Below are positions 1 through 8,318 of a DNA stretch of 32,759 bases, in pieces. Source of the stretch: COE1 sp045579665. Its GTDB lineage: Bacteria > Bacillota > Clostridia > Lachnospirales > Lachnospiraceae. Under the pieces are notes generated by a model, which saw only the letters and a list, made by a program, of their open reading frames with translations, ran no database searches and was not told the DNA's origin. The DNA lies in the NCBI GenBank assembly GCA_045579665.1, contig JAZNMO010000032.1, forward strand, positions 1 through 32,759. The letters are read 5' to 3'. The translations under genes and the position numbers were made by a program. How positions within the stretch are numbered: position 1 is the first letter of the stretch; every line of letters starts with the position of its first letter.

Positions 1-93
1 ATTGCATTATCAGTATTTGTTACGAATCTTTTCAAGATTCAGCCACGAATACTTTTTGCGCTAATTTTGCTGACGAGATTAATAACATATCAA

Positions 94-131
94 TCTGCTG
101 ATTTTGAACCGAAAACGGTTTAATCAGCAGA
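94..131. repeat. Inverted repeat at the stop of the truncated kinase
   Basis: A 10-bp stem (94-103 with 122-131, TCTGCTGATT type) encloses a second 5-bp stem (AACCG/CGGTT) with an AAAA loop. It covers the stop codon of the truncated kinase at 124-126. No clear T-run follows on either strand, so an intrinsic terminator is uncertain; a scar or the end of a small element is equally possible. A second small hairpin (GAATCTT, TTC loop, AAGATTC) lies at 24-40. Confidence 0.5.
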
Positions 132-606
132 CACTAATTATTACAAATACTATTGCTGCTATAATCCATAATCTTTTTCTTATCTTTATCATAATCGTTG
201 AAATCAGATTTTCATTCCAAAGCATGAAAAAAATACAGATTATTACATTAGCTATAATGGAAACTCCCATATCGCTAATACTATACTTAAATATTATTTT
301 TATGATTATGTACATTCCTAACTGCAAACTAGGCATTGTAACCATCATAAATCCCCACGTCTTTAAAGCAAGCAACCATCTATTTTCTAATTCTCTTTTA
401 ACATATAGCAAGAAAATGAAATATACTAGTATAGCTAATAGTATATTGCGCTCATTACATTTTCCTATACAAGAAAGCATTCCTACAATCAGTATACCAA
501 ATATAATATTCAATAAATTCACTCTCTTCTTTGCTTTAGAAAAAGTGTGCAAACACAAAATTATACTTATATACTCCGTCAGAATCTGTAATATCTCACT
601 CATCAT
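124..606 (-). pseudogene. Truncated AgrC/GHKL-type sensor kinase, membrane domain only
   Basis: This 160-residue protein is almost entirely hydrophobic, with about five predicted membrane helices, and has no kinase core. Its start overlaps the end of the upstream LytTR response regulator by about 11 bp, exactly where an AgrC-like GHKL kinase normally lies. Such kinases run to roughly 430 residues: a membrane sensor, then a dimerisation helix with the phospho-accepting His, then a GHKL ATPase. Here the frame closes right after the membrane part, inside an inverted repeat. One other frame of 1-123 has a short helical stretch that could be residual kinase linker, but it also stops. I infer a decayed gene; a stand-alone membrane protein is the alternative. 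Without a kinase core the partner regulator would be orphaned or served by another kinase. Confidence 0.6.
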
Positions 607-1327
607 ACCCCAACTCTTTAAAAAACCTCTTTCCTATATTACTACCAACACTCAGCCGCTTTCCATTCTCCATCATGACATAGCGATTCATCCGGTCCAC
701 ATTCGCTATGTACTTACGATTCACCAATGCATTTCTGCTACACTGCAGGAAGTATTCCCTTGGCAAATCCTTTAATGTGCTTGCTATTGACTTATATCGA
801 ATCACAATCATTTCATCAGGAGTATATACATGTAAATCCGTACCAACTCTCTCAGCACATATGATACGACTGGTATTTATGAAATATAAAACACCATCTT
901 TTCTGTATGGAAAATTGATATCATTCTTCGGACGCTTCAAAGGCACATCCAATGCTGACTCTATAACCGCATACACATCTTTGTCATCAAATGGCTTCTC
1001 GATATAATCAAAACAATGCAGTCTGTGAAATGCATCCATTTCTTGGTCAATTAAAGAAGTTATGAATATAATCGGGACATGTTTGTATTTATCTATCTGC
1101 TTAATCTTCTCAACGAACTGTACACCTGATACATCATGCGGAACACTCGGCGTTAATATAATATCCACCAGAAATAAATCTATTGATTCCCGCATGGCAC
1201 ATGCATATGCCTGCTCCAGATTCTCAGTACAAAAGACCTCATTCACCAATTCACATTTCTCGACGATAGCCTTCAGTCTATTCAGGCACTTTGAATCATC
1301 TTCAATTATCAATACGTTTCTCTTCAT
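596..1327 (-). CDS. LytTR-family response regulator (AgrA/VirR-like)
   Basis: A 243-residue cytoplasmic DNA-binding response regulator. The N-terminal receiver (about 1-125) shows the acidic pair D10/D11, the phospho-acceptor D55 in VDIIL, the conserved T/S at 90-91 and K111 in EKPF. The C-terminal half (about 140-240) fits a LytTR domain, including an RNALVN-type segment that precedes the last strands. Such regulators are phosphorylated by GHKL kinases and bind direct repeats upstream of quorum-sensing, bacteriocin or surface genes. The gene starts about 20 bp after the XRE gene upstream and overlaps the truncated kinase downstream, so the three form one operon. With the kinase broken, its input is unclear. 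All diagnostic receiver residues are present. Confidence 0.9.
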   Translation of the reverse strand: MKRNVLIIEDDSKCLNRLKAIVEKCELVNEVFCTENLEQAYACAMRESIDLFLVDIILTPSVPHDVSGVQFVEKIKQIDKYKHVPIIFITSLIDQEMDAFHRLHCFDYIEKPFDDKDVYAVIESALDVPLKRPKNDINFPYRKDGVLYFINTSRIICAERVGTDLHVYTPDEMIVIRYKSIASTLKDLPREYFLQCSRNALVNRKYIANVDRMNRYVMMENGKRLSVGSNIGKRFFKELGYDE

Positions 1328-1347
1328 CGCTCTCTTCTCTCGTAAAA

Positions 1348-2037
1348 TTATTGTGTAGAATTCATTACCCGGACATACTCTCTTAGCACTTCAAATATCT
1401 TCTCACGAAGTTTTATATCTACCATCTCCAACAAATGGCAGATAGCACTCGCCACTCCTCTGGCATCTTCCAATATAATAGACGGATAGACACCAAGTCT
1501 CTCTTGCAATACATATAAGTCTTCACTATCTGGCAAAATACGTTCCTTCTCTAGGGAAATCAGCTTCTTTCTATCCGTTCCCAGCATGTCTGCCATCTTT
1601 GATTGTGAATACGAATATTTTTTGCGCAATTCATAGTAAATGTTTTCTTTCCCCTGCTTAAATAGTGCCGCATAAGCTAACCTCTCCATCTTTTCAGCAA
1701 AATCTCTTCCGCCTAAAATCTGCTGAGTTCTCGCCATACCAGATAACATTCCTGCTAAAATTCCCAAAATCAAAAGACATCTTTCAAAATCCAGATTTGC
1801 AAAACAATCATAATACCGTCCCGAATAACGCTTACCTGTATAAATATAGAAAATATCCATCTTTGTATCTACCAGACCTTGCATTCCATAAAAAGAAAAT
1901 CTACCATTTCCATTCTCTTCCTTAGAGAACTGACTCTGAGATATTTTCATATAAAAGCTTATCTCCTTCTGCGACAGGCCAATTCGATTTCTTTCATTAC
2001 TAAATCTAGTAAGAAATTCCTTATAATATTCACTCAT
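1348..2037 (-). CDS. XRE-type regulator with two helix-turn-helix segments
   Basis: A 229-residue protein. Residues about 8-60 form an XRE-like helix-turn-helix (LSQKEISFYMKISQSQFSKEE). A second HTH-like segment lies near 136-175 (YSQSKMADMLGTDRKKLISLEKE). A hydrophobic stretch near 85-100 separates them. The last 40 residues look helical. An AAGGAT Shine-Dalgarno sequence precedes the ATG. It is the first gene of the operon with the LytTR regulator and truncated kinase, so it probably controls that system or its own operon. Two DNA-binding segments in one chain could bridge adjacent half-sites. Ligand and target cannot be told from sequence. Confidence 0.75.
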   Translation of the reverse strand: MSEYYKEFLTRFSNERNRIGLSQKEISFYMKISQSQFSKEENGNGRFSFYGMQGLVDTKMDIFYIYTGKRYSGRYYDCFANLDFERCLLILGILAGMLSGMARTQQILGGRDFAEKMERLAYAALFKQGKENIYYELRKKYSYSQSKMADMLGTDRKKLISLEKERILPDSEDLYVLQERLGVYPSIILEDARGVASAICHLLEMVDIKLREKIFEVLREYVRVMNSTQ

Positions 2038-2366
2038 AGGTAATGTATCCTTGTACTACAATTCATCTTTGGTATATTTTATGACATTTTATTGGTTCTT
2101 TTTGTTCCACATCGTGTATATTTTATCAGTGTTTACAATTAATTTCATCTGATTTTTTGTATTATTTTCCCTTTTTTTGATGTTTATAGTTTAATAATTA
2201 TGTAAACAGTTTTTATATTCTCATAATACAAAATAAGACTAGCAGAAAGTACACATATTACTTCTGCTAGTCTAATCAAATTGGGGCGAGTTCTCTCGCC
2301 CTAAATCCTGCTCAACAATCGCTTATATTTTCCGTATATTACTCGATGTAATCAAAACCCTCCTAC
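2038..2366. other. Gene-free spacer with two terminator-like hairpins
   Basis: An AT-rich gap of about 330 bases between the XRE gene (start at 2037) and the small membrane gene (stop at 2367). The right part holds the 12-bp hairpin at 2236-2273 and a smaller GGGCGAG/CTCGCCC hairpin at 2284-2301. The left part (2040-2200) must hold the XRE operon promoter, but I see no clear -35/-10 pair there. Confidence 0.5.
2236..2273 (-). terminator. Intrinsic terminator candidate for the toxin-locus operon
   Basis: A perfect 12-bp stem (AGACTAGCAGAA at 2236-2247, complement at 2262-2273) has a 14-nt loop. Read on the minus strand it is followed by a T-rich tract (TTATTTTG), as expected for the end of the minus-strand genes at 2.4-3.0 kb. 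Confidence 0.75.
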
Positions 2367-2558
2367 CTAATCCCACTCCTCCTCATCTCCTGCTTTTTCA
2401 CAGGATTTTATCGTTTCTTTTGCCATATGAAATGCTTGAATTTTCTTGTCCGCTGCCTTTTGCACATCTGCAAAAATGTAACTAACCATATACGACATTT
2501 TATGGACAGATACCAGAAAGAATACCACTCCTGTTATCAAATATTCAAGTCCAACCAC
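2367..2558 (-). CDS. Small single-pass membrane protein, unknown
   Basis: A 63-residue protein starting at a GTG codon, with a hydrophobic segment at about 6-30 and a charged helical tail rich in K and E. It overlaps the end of the upstream 148-residue gene by 22 bp in a different frame, which suggests translational coupling, or one gene split by a frameshift. The two products look unrelated (soluble alpha/beta versus membrane), so separate overlapping genes are favoured. No family is recognised. A terminator hairpin follows at 2236-2273. Confidence 0.5.
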   Translation of the reverse strand: MVGLEYLITGVVFFLVSVHKMSYMVSYIFADVQKAADKKIQAFHMAKETIKSCEKAGDEEEWD

Positions 2559-2983
2559 CTATAGCTCAGTACACCTTGGTCTGGTGCTCCCTGTGAGCCT
2601 AATATTGACAAAATGCCGTATTTATAATCAATATGTATATACGTATATTTCTCAATTCCCTTCTCATTCTCGCTAACACCAGGCAATACTGCTGAAGGAA
2701 CTCCTGTGTCATATGACCTTGTTATCATCGATGCCGTTGGCTTTTGCCTGTAAGCTCTCAAAAATACATAATCATTCTGATATCGGATGACATCCATTGT
2801 TGTATATAAATGTTCCGAGATACTAGTCAAGTCAATGATATGGACTCCTTCTCTTGCTTTACTTATAGCTGGATTATCAACCATTTCACAAAAATCATCC
2901 TTGAATTTCCCAATATCATATTCCGTTTTTCCATCTCTAGAGTACAATTTCATCTTAAAATAATAAATCTTTCTCTCAGCCAT
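2537..2983 (-). CDS. Unknown soluble protein (148 residues) in the toxin locus
   Basis: The start is well supported by a GGAGGAAG Shine-Dalgarno sequence. The protein opens with a strand-rich segment (KIYYFKMKLYS), then an acidic helix, and has an NDYVFLRAYRQKP segment near residues 69-81. I am reminded of proteins typical of phage and mobile regions that are often about twice this length, so this may be an N-terminal half, but I cannot assign a family with confidence. No signal peptide or membrane helix is seen. Lying on the same strand downstream of the ankyrin gene, it could be part of the immunity array of the polymorphic toxin locus; that is inference from position only. Confidence 0.6.
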   Translation of the reverse strand: MAERKIYYFKMKLYSRDGKTEYDIGKFKDDFCEMVDNPAISKAREGVHIIDLTSISEHLYTTMDVIRYQNDYVFLRAYRQKPTASMITRSYDTGVPSAVLPGVSENEKGIEKYTYIHIDYKYGILSILGSQGAPDQGVLSYRWLDLNI

Positions 2984-3163
2984 TTGCTACTTCCTCCAAT
3001 ACGTATTCATATAACTTTTATACCTACTTGGATATTCGCTTTTTCACGCATTACTGTTCTGTATTAACAGAATTTTTGTTCCATTAATGTAGAGCCATTC
3101 ACATAGCCTTACAAGTAAATCATCATTAATTACAACAATTAATTCGATTATTCATAACGAACT

Positions 3164-3194
3164 TGAGGTATACGTTCATCGAACGTATACCTCA
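3164..3194 (-). terminator. Perfect 14-bp hairpin with a 3-nt loop after the ankyrin gene
   Basis: TGAGGTATACGTTC at 3164-3177 pairs perfectly with 3181-3194 around the loop ATC. It lies about 50 bp past the ankyrin gene stop and before the next gene. The T-tract on the minus strand is weak, so it may stop transcription partially, protect an mRNA 3' end, or act as a processing site. Confidence 0.55.
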
Positions 3195-3242
3195 ATATGC
3201 AATAATTAACTAAACACTGGTATATTAATTTCTCTTGTCATT

Positions 3243-3746
3243 CTATTTCTCTTCAAGCTTTTTCTTCAAGTAATTTGCAATCTCAGTTTGTCCATACTGC
3301 CTTGCATATTCATACGCATCCACTTTTTCCAGCTTTCCTATAGCATAATGTACTGTTATATCAATTCCATTTTCAACCAAATATTGAACAATATTAAAAT
3401 GTCCATTACATATCGCTGCAAAAAGAGGATTTTTCGTTGCCTCACTAACATCAAATCTTGCCCCGTTTTGAAATAACAAATCAATAATATCAAGTTGACC
3501 ATTTCTCGCTGCACTATGAATTGGATTTCCTCCTGAGATTCCTCCATCTCTATTTACATCCAACCCTCTATTTACTAAATATTGCGCTATATTGTATTTT
3601 CCCTGATCTGCAGCGACATGTAACCATGAACCAAATGGCGTTTCTACATTCAACAACTCATTATCATCGTTCAAAAATTCTTTTACCAAATCCAAATCTC
3701 CATTTTTAATTGCAGTTCTTACTGACTTTACCAACTCTTTATCCAT
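3243..3746 (-). CDS. Ankyrin-repeat protein, candidate immunity protein
   Basis: A 167-residue protein built from about four to five ankyrin repeats. Recognisable repeat cores include LHVAADQGKYNIAQYLVNRG, PIHSAARNGQLDIIDLLFQNG and LFAAICNGHFNIVQYLVENG. It has no signal peptide, so it should be cytoplasmic. It starts about 40 bp downstream of the stop of the large toxin gene on the same strand. Ankyrin-repeat proteins are a known class of immunity protein encoded directly after polymorphic toxins, binding and neutralising the cognate C-terminal toxin domain. I infer that role from this position. The Shine-Dalgarno sequence is weak, so it may depend on translation of the toxin gene. A general protein-binding role is the alternative. 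Confidence 0.85.
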   Translation of the reverse strand: MDKELVKSVRTAIKNGDLDLVKEFLNDDNELLNVETPFGSWLHVAADQGKYNIAQYLVNRGLDVNRDGGISGGNPIHSAARNGQLDIIDLLFQNGARFDVSEATKNPLFAAICNGHFNIVQYLVENGIDITVHYAIGKLEKVDAYEYARQYGQTEIANYLKKKLEEK

Positions 3747-3786
3747 TTTTTCACCATGTTATAAAACATATTCCTTCCTAAATTAT

Positions 3787-6700
3787 TTACCTTTGACTTG
3801 CTATGTCTCCTAATTCTCTTAACGCATCTACTATGTCATCATAGTCTCCACCAGCTTTATCTACTGATTTTAAAGTTTCTACAACCTTCCTCAATGCCTC
3901 TATATTATGCTGACCAGTAATACCATTCGGTGCCCATACAAGATTCTCTACTCCAAGAATAGGGTCTATCCCATGCTTTCTTAAAATTTCTTGCCCTTCT
4001 TTAACAAGCTGTTGTTGTAATGCTCCATTTCCTGTCTTAAACAATATATGATGGGCATGAGGATTAATCATATCACTAGGAGCTACTCCTAACATATTTT
4101 TTAAATATGTTCCAAAATTAATTTTTTTCATTATACTTTCATACACTTCTGTTATGCCAAGCTCTGACATTTTTTTGCTTATATCTCTTATCTCTGCTGG
4201 ACTAAACGTTCCTTTCTGAATTGCAAGTCTCAAGGCATTCATTTTATTGATATCTACTTTACCAGAAGCATCAACAATATTGTCAATGTACTTCTGCATC
4301 TTAATTTTAATATCTACGCCGCCCTTTATCGCATATTCCGACATTCCTGCTTTCTTTAAGGCTTCATTTATTACATCCGCTTGCTTTTTCGTAAGCTTTG
4401 AAGTATCAACTTTAGAAAGCTGCTTCATTGCATCTGCAAATTCATCACTATCGGCCAAATACGGTAATACGTCAGGTAAATTCTTCACCAAGAATTCCAG
4501 AATATCAGAAACCTTCGCAATATCATCAATATTCTTCAGTACAAACTTGCCAACCTTGCCTGCTGTTTTAGTTAAATCTCCTCCAACAGGAATTAGTCCG
4601 GTTGCGCTCAATCCGGCAAATAAGAAGTCGCCATGTACAAGATTGCCAATAACATCTCTTATATCAACAAGTGGAATAAAGCTACTTGCAATCTGTCCCA
4701 AAGTTGTAGCTATACTATCCGTATCATGGATAAAGTCTCCTGCCACAAAACCACAGATGAAATCCCATAAATGCTCATACCAATCCTTGTCATAGCTATA
4801 CGGACTGGTTCCCTCTTTATACTCCTGCAAATCCAGACGACCGTCTCCATCTGCATCAGCTACTAATGGATCATACCAATTAGAAACTTCTATTCCATCC
4901 TTCAAACCGTCACCATCTGTATCTACATTTAATGGTTCCGTTCCATAATAATAGATTTCTTCATCATCTAGCAAACCGTCTCCGTCACTATCCCCCTCCA
5001 AAGGATTTGCCCCAAAGAAACCTATTGCTATTTTTTTCGTTTTATCTGAATTATATTGAAAAGAAAATCCTGTAATCTCTTCACCATCGTACAGACCATC
5101 ACCATCTGTGTCCGGATTATTGGGGTCAAGTGAAAATTTTACACCATTAAAAAAATACAGACCTGCTTCATAACAATCAGCAATGCCATCGCCATCACTA
5201 TCCTGCTCCGAATTCCGTCTAGCGCCTGTCGCTGAGTCATCCAACTCATCTATCAAAGACATAACGGCTATTCCAGAATCCGCGTTATAACTCTCAACCT
5301 CCTCCCATTCAAACGCTGCTTCATATGCAGTTTTATTAAGCAAAATATACTTTCCACATCGTGAAATCTGTGCTGATGCAACATTACCTGTTACAGACGT
5401 TTCTAACACCTCTAACTGCTGCATTTCTTCATTAAAATAATAGATTATCGGTTCAAAACTTGCATCTGCTAATAATCCAGTATTGAATTCAAATTGAATC
5501 GAATCTGAACCAAAGCCTTCTGTTACTTGAAAATCATATGCTCCACCGATATATCCCGGCATAGTCGTTGGGAAGAAAAAATCATTATTGAATTTCTCTA
5601 CACTTAACGATTCTACCTGTCGCCCCTTAAGTATCGCATGTACAGATGCCTTTACCGTATCTTCTTCATCTGCATATAAGACGATATCAAATGTCTCATC
5701 ATAAACAAGAGGATTCGTCCCCAGTTCTATTTCCTTCGCATCAGATACATAATCCGAATCCGTATCTCTCTGCAGAGGTGATGTAGCATATACAGACACT
5801 TCGTCATTATCTGATAAACCGTCATTATCTGTATCTGCCTTTATTACACTGGTTCCCAGCTCAGTTTCCTTTATATTGGATAGTCCATCCGAATCTGTAT
5901 CTTCGTCTCCATCATTGATACCATTACCATCCGTATCCATCAGCAAAGGACTAAATACAAATCCCGACAACTCAATATAATCCGATAAACCGTCACCATC
6001 TGTGTCCACCTTGTTAATATCCGTTCCAAAGTGTTCCTCCAGATAGTCAGCTACACCATCACCATCGGTATCTTGATTCTTGTCTACTTCTACTGTACCA
6101 TTTTCTGTGGCATTTGCACAGTAGGAATATAGCTTACAATTGCGTGGTTCCTCGCTACCGGTTCCCTCACCGGCATTAAAGCCAATAGTGATAGCCTGTC
6201 CTGCATAAATATTTCCATTATATCCGGCATTGGTTATAATATAGTGATTTCCCGCTTGCGATTCAATATTACCGTTCCAAAGACTCTCTATTTCTCTGTC
6301 ATAATCAAATTCTAATGCCCATTCTTCCAGTACACTATCTGTATTGTTCGTTACTGTAATAGCAGCGCTAACTCCACTTCCCCAATCACTATATACCTGA
6401 TATTCTATCGAATAATCCGTATCAGCAACCGAAGCTTTCGAACCTACCAGCGCATATCCTTGAGGAAATCCCCCAAACTCAGTACTACCCGAGATTCCGA
6501 ATTCAACGCTGCCTCCGACAGCAATATCCTGATTCCAACCCGCATTCTTTATTACATACTGATTGCCTACATGAGAGGATATTTGTGCATTCCATATATT
6601 TGTAATCTCATCATCACATGTAAATCCCAAATACCAGTTTTGAATAGTACTACTGCTGATATTCTCCAGTTTGATGTCTGCATTATATCCGGTACTCCAA

Positions 6701-6900
6701 TAAGAGGATAACGTATATGTAATTCTCAAATTCTCCGTCTCGCAGACCTTCTGAGTTGTTACTCCATCCCAACCTGCTCCCCCTGTTACTACCTTTGGTT
6801 CCACTGCAAACGCATTCAAGTCTAAAGTTCCGGCAAATATGCTTACAGCCAATAAAAGAACCAACATTCTGTTCATTGTCTTCTTCATTGCTTTCTTCAT
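3787..6900 (-). CDS. Secreted polymorphic toxin: 2x CBM2-like, TSP3 repeats, AHH nuclease
   Basis: A 1037-residue secreted protein. I start it at the ATG at 6900, which has an AAAGGATGG ribosome site; an upstream frame extension has none. The signal peptide covers about 1-32 with AFA before the cut. Two CBM2-like beta domains follow (about 48-140 and 160-245; WNxxI, GNxYxIxNAGxN). Aspartate-rich TSP3/dockerin-like calcium repeats (DTDGDGLSD type) lie at about 276-400 and 566-703, flanking a beta domain. A hydrophobic pre-toxin region (about 715-790; GDFIHDTDS, FIPLVDIRD, GLIPVGGD) leads to a C-terminal nuclease. Its H948-A-H950-H951 and downstream N992/H998 fit the AHH branch of the HNH/EndoVII superfamily. 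Family knowledge says such tips cut DNA or RNA of competing cells. The ankyrin gene follows at once. The CBM2 pair suggests display on cellulose or polysaccharide; that use is inference. Confidence 0.88.
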   Translation of the reverse strand: MKKAMKKTMNRMLVLLLAVSIFAGTLDLNAFAVEPKVVTGGAGWDGVTTQKVCETENLRITYTLSSYWSTGYNADIKLENISSSTIQNWYLGFTCDDEITNIWNAQISSHVGNQYVIKNAGWNQDIAVGGSVEFGISGSTEFGGFPQGYALVGSKASVADTDYSIEYQVYSDWGSGVSAAITVTNNTDSVLEEWALEFDYDREIESLWNGNIESQAGNHYIITNAGYNGNIYAGQAITIGFNAGEGTGSEEPRNCKLYSYCANATENGTVEVDKNQDTDGDGVADYLEEHFGTDINKVDTDGDGLSDYIELSGFVFSPLLMDTDGNGINDGDEDTDSDGLSNIKETELGTSVIKADTDNDGLSDNDEVSVYATSPLQRDTDSDYVSDAKEIELGTNPLVYDETFDIVLYADEEDTVKASVHAILKGRQVESLSVEKFNNDFFFPTTMPGYIGGAYDFQVTEGFGSDSIQFEFNTGLLADASFEPIIYYFNEEMQQLEVLETSVTGNVASAQISRCGKYILLNKTAYEAAFEWEEVESYNADSGIAVMSLIDELDDSATGARRNSEQDSDGDGIADCYEAGLYFFNGVKFSLDPNNPDTDGDGLYDGEEITGFSFQYNSDKTKKIAIGFFGANPLEGDSDGDGLLDDEEIYYYGTEPLNVDTDGDGLKDGIEVSNWYDPLVADADGDGRLDLQEYKEGTSPYSYDKDWYEHLWDFICGFVAGDFIHDTDSIATTLGQIASSFIPLVDIRDVIGNLVHGDFLFAGLSATGLIPVGGDLTKTAGKVGKFVLKNIDDIAKVSDILEFLVKNLPDVLPYLADSDEFADAMKQLSKVDTSKLTKKQADVINEALKKAGMSEYAIKGGVDIKIKMQKYIDNIVDASGKVDINKMNALRLAIQKGTFSPAEIRDISKKMSELGITEVYESIMKKINFGTYLKNMLGVAPSDMINPHAHHILFKTGNGALQQQLVKEGQEILRKHGIDPILGVENLVWAPNGITGQHNIEALRKVVETLKSVDKAGGDYDDIVDALRELGDIASQR

Positions 6901-6991
6901 TTTTTCCATCCTTTCTACCTTTAGTACAAATATTTGAATCCATATCAGAACTTTATTGCACGACACGATTACCTATTGTTCCTGTCAACAA

Positions 6992-7031
6992 AAAAGAGGC
7001 TGCAATGAATAAAATCATTGCAACCTCTTTT
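6992..7031. terminator. Bidirectional hairpin between toxin and recombinase genes
   Basis: The left arm 6992-7008 (AAAAGAGGCTGCAATGA) pairs with 7015-7031 with one mismatch, flanked by A- and T-runs so that either strand would end in a U-tract. It lies upstream of both divergent genes, so it may insulate them or mark an old element boundary. Confidence 0.55.
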
Positions 7032-7191
7032 AACAAGCTTGTTTTTATACCTTTAGACTTCATTTCGCATCTGTCGCCCCCTAAAGTCTTCTTACTATTC
7101 AAATATTACATATACTATTTTACTCTTTATAAGTACAATTAGCAATGTTTTCATGCTATTTCAAATGCCTACACTCTCCTTCACAAGTTAT

Positions 7192-7220
7192 TTGCATCCC
7201 TATCCTAAATAGTGTATACC
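7192..7220 (+). promoter_or_regulatory. Predicted sigma-A promoter of the tyrosine recombinase
   Basis: TTGCAT (7192-7197), a 17-bp spacer and TATACC (7215-7220), with transcription expected near 7227. The AAAGGAG ribosome site follows at 7239-7245. Confidence 0.5.
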
Positions 7221-7253
7221 TTTGATAAATACTTAGACAAAGGAGATTTATTT

Positions 7254-8174
7254 ATGAATAACTTACAGATGCACCTCAAAAACTATCTCGAATATTGTGT
7301 ACGCCAAAAACGATTAGATTCCAAAACACTCAAAGCTTATCGTATCGACCTCAATCAGTTTATTGAATATTCCTCTTCCTCCACCTAAAATGACATCACA
7401 CCCGACTGCTTAGAGCACTATATTTCTAAACTACATCAAAAATACAAACCCAAAACAGTCAAAAGGAAAATAGCTTCTCTAAAGGCTTTTATACATTATC
7501 TAGAATTCAAGGATATTATTGACAGAAATCCTTTCAACAAGGTTCAAGTCAAATTCCGTGAACCAAATGTATTACCAAGAACAATCCCACTACATACTGT
7601 AGAAATTCTATTATCTACAGTTTATAAACAACGACTTGCAGCACATACAGATTATCAAATAAGAAGTACTCTCCGAGATGCTGCTATCTTAGAATTGCTA
7701 TTTGCCACTGGTATACGTATCTCCGAATTATGCACATTAAAAGATATTGATATAAATCTGTACGAGGGAACTGTATTGATTTATGGAAAAGGTTCAAAAG
7801 AAAGGTTACTACAGATTGGAAATAAAGATATTATTTCCATGCTAAAAGAATACCGGAATATGTTCCTAACAGATATCCAGAAGCAAAATTACTTCTTCGC
7901 TACCTCTGATGGTAATCCAATATCTGACCAAGCAATACGTAGAATGATAAAAAAATACTCTGCTATTGCTAATATAGAGCTCCATATTACTCCACACATG
8001 TTTCGACACACATTCGCTACAAGTCTATTAGATGCAGATGTTGACATTCGATATATCCAAGAGATGCTAGGACATAGCTCTATCAATGTTACTCAAATCT
8101 ATACCCATGTTTCGACTTCAAAGCAAAAGCTTATCCTTACCACTAAGCATCCAAGAAATAATTTTCATATATAA
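7254..8174 (+). pseudogene. Tyrosine recombinase (Xer/integrase type) with an in-frame TAA
   Basis: A 307-codon frame, normal for a XerC/D-like recombinase, with a good AAAGGAG ribosome site. Codon 45 (7386-7388) is TAA, between an N-terminal SAM-like core-binding start and the rest. The catalytic half is intact: Arg in ATGIRISEL, Lys in GKGSKER, the HMFRH box, His in LGHSS and the nucleophile Tyr in QIYTH. The remaining frame reads open from codon 46, so one base change accounts for the break (for example from a CAA codon). Translation might restart downstream, giving a protein without the core-binding domain. It ends at a strong terminator directly beside the left 72-bp inverted repeat, so it is the natural candidate for the enzyme that inverts or moves the neighbouring 4.4-kb segment. 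Sequencing error is an alternative to decay. Confidence 0.85.
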
Positions 8175-8221
8175 AGAAATCCTCCTCTACCTGATGACGC
8201 AGAGGAGGATTTCTTTATATA
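8168..8221 (+). terminator. Strong terminator of the recombinase gene
   Basis: A stem of about 21 bp (8168-8188 with 8201-8221, core AAATCCTCCTCT) has a 12-nt loop. It overlaps the recombinase stop codon and ends where the left inverted repeat begins. It would block recombinase transcription from entering the segment to the right. Confidence 0.85.
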
Positions 8222-8222
8222 C

Positions 8223-8294
8223 GGATAATTTTTAGTTATCCGTCGGTTTTCTTACAAAAAACTTGATGGCTAATCAGATATTATTAGTCTATTT
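8223..8294 (+). repeat. Left 72-bp inverted repeat of the 4.4-kb segment
   Basis: This 72-base stretch is identical, base for base, to the reverse complement of 12561-12632. Its outer end forms ACGGATAA-N7-TTATCCGT (8221-8243), a two-arm site with a 7-bp spacer as tyrosine recombinases use. Identity stops within a base or two on both sides. Confidence 0.95.
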
Positions 8295-8318
8295 ACAGAA
8301 ATAGGAGTACGAACATAG

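Larger units (their letters stand above)
6901..7253. other. Spacer between the toxin and recombinase genes
   Basis: A 353-base gap between divergent genes. It holds the toxin leader (including a minus-strand TTGACA at 6983-6988 whose partner -10 is weak), a terminator-like inverted repeat at 6992-7031, and a plausible plus-strand recombinase promoter at 7192-7220. The rest (7035-7185) is AT-rich with nothing I can assign. Confidence 0.5.
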
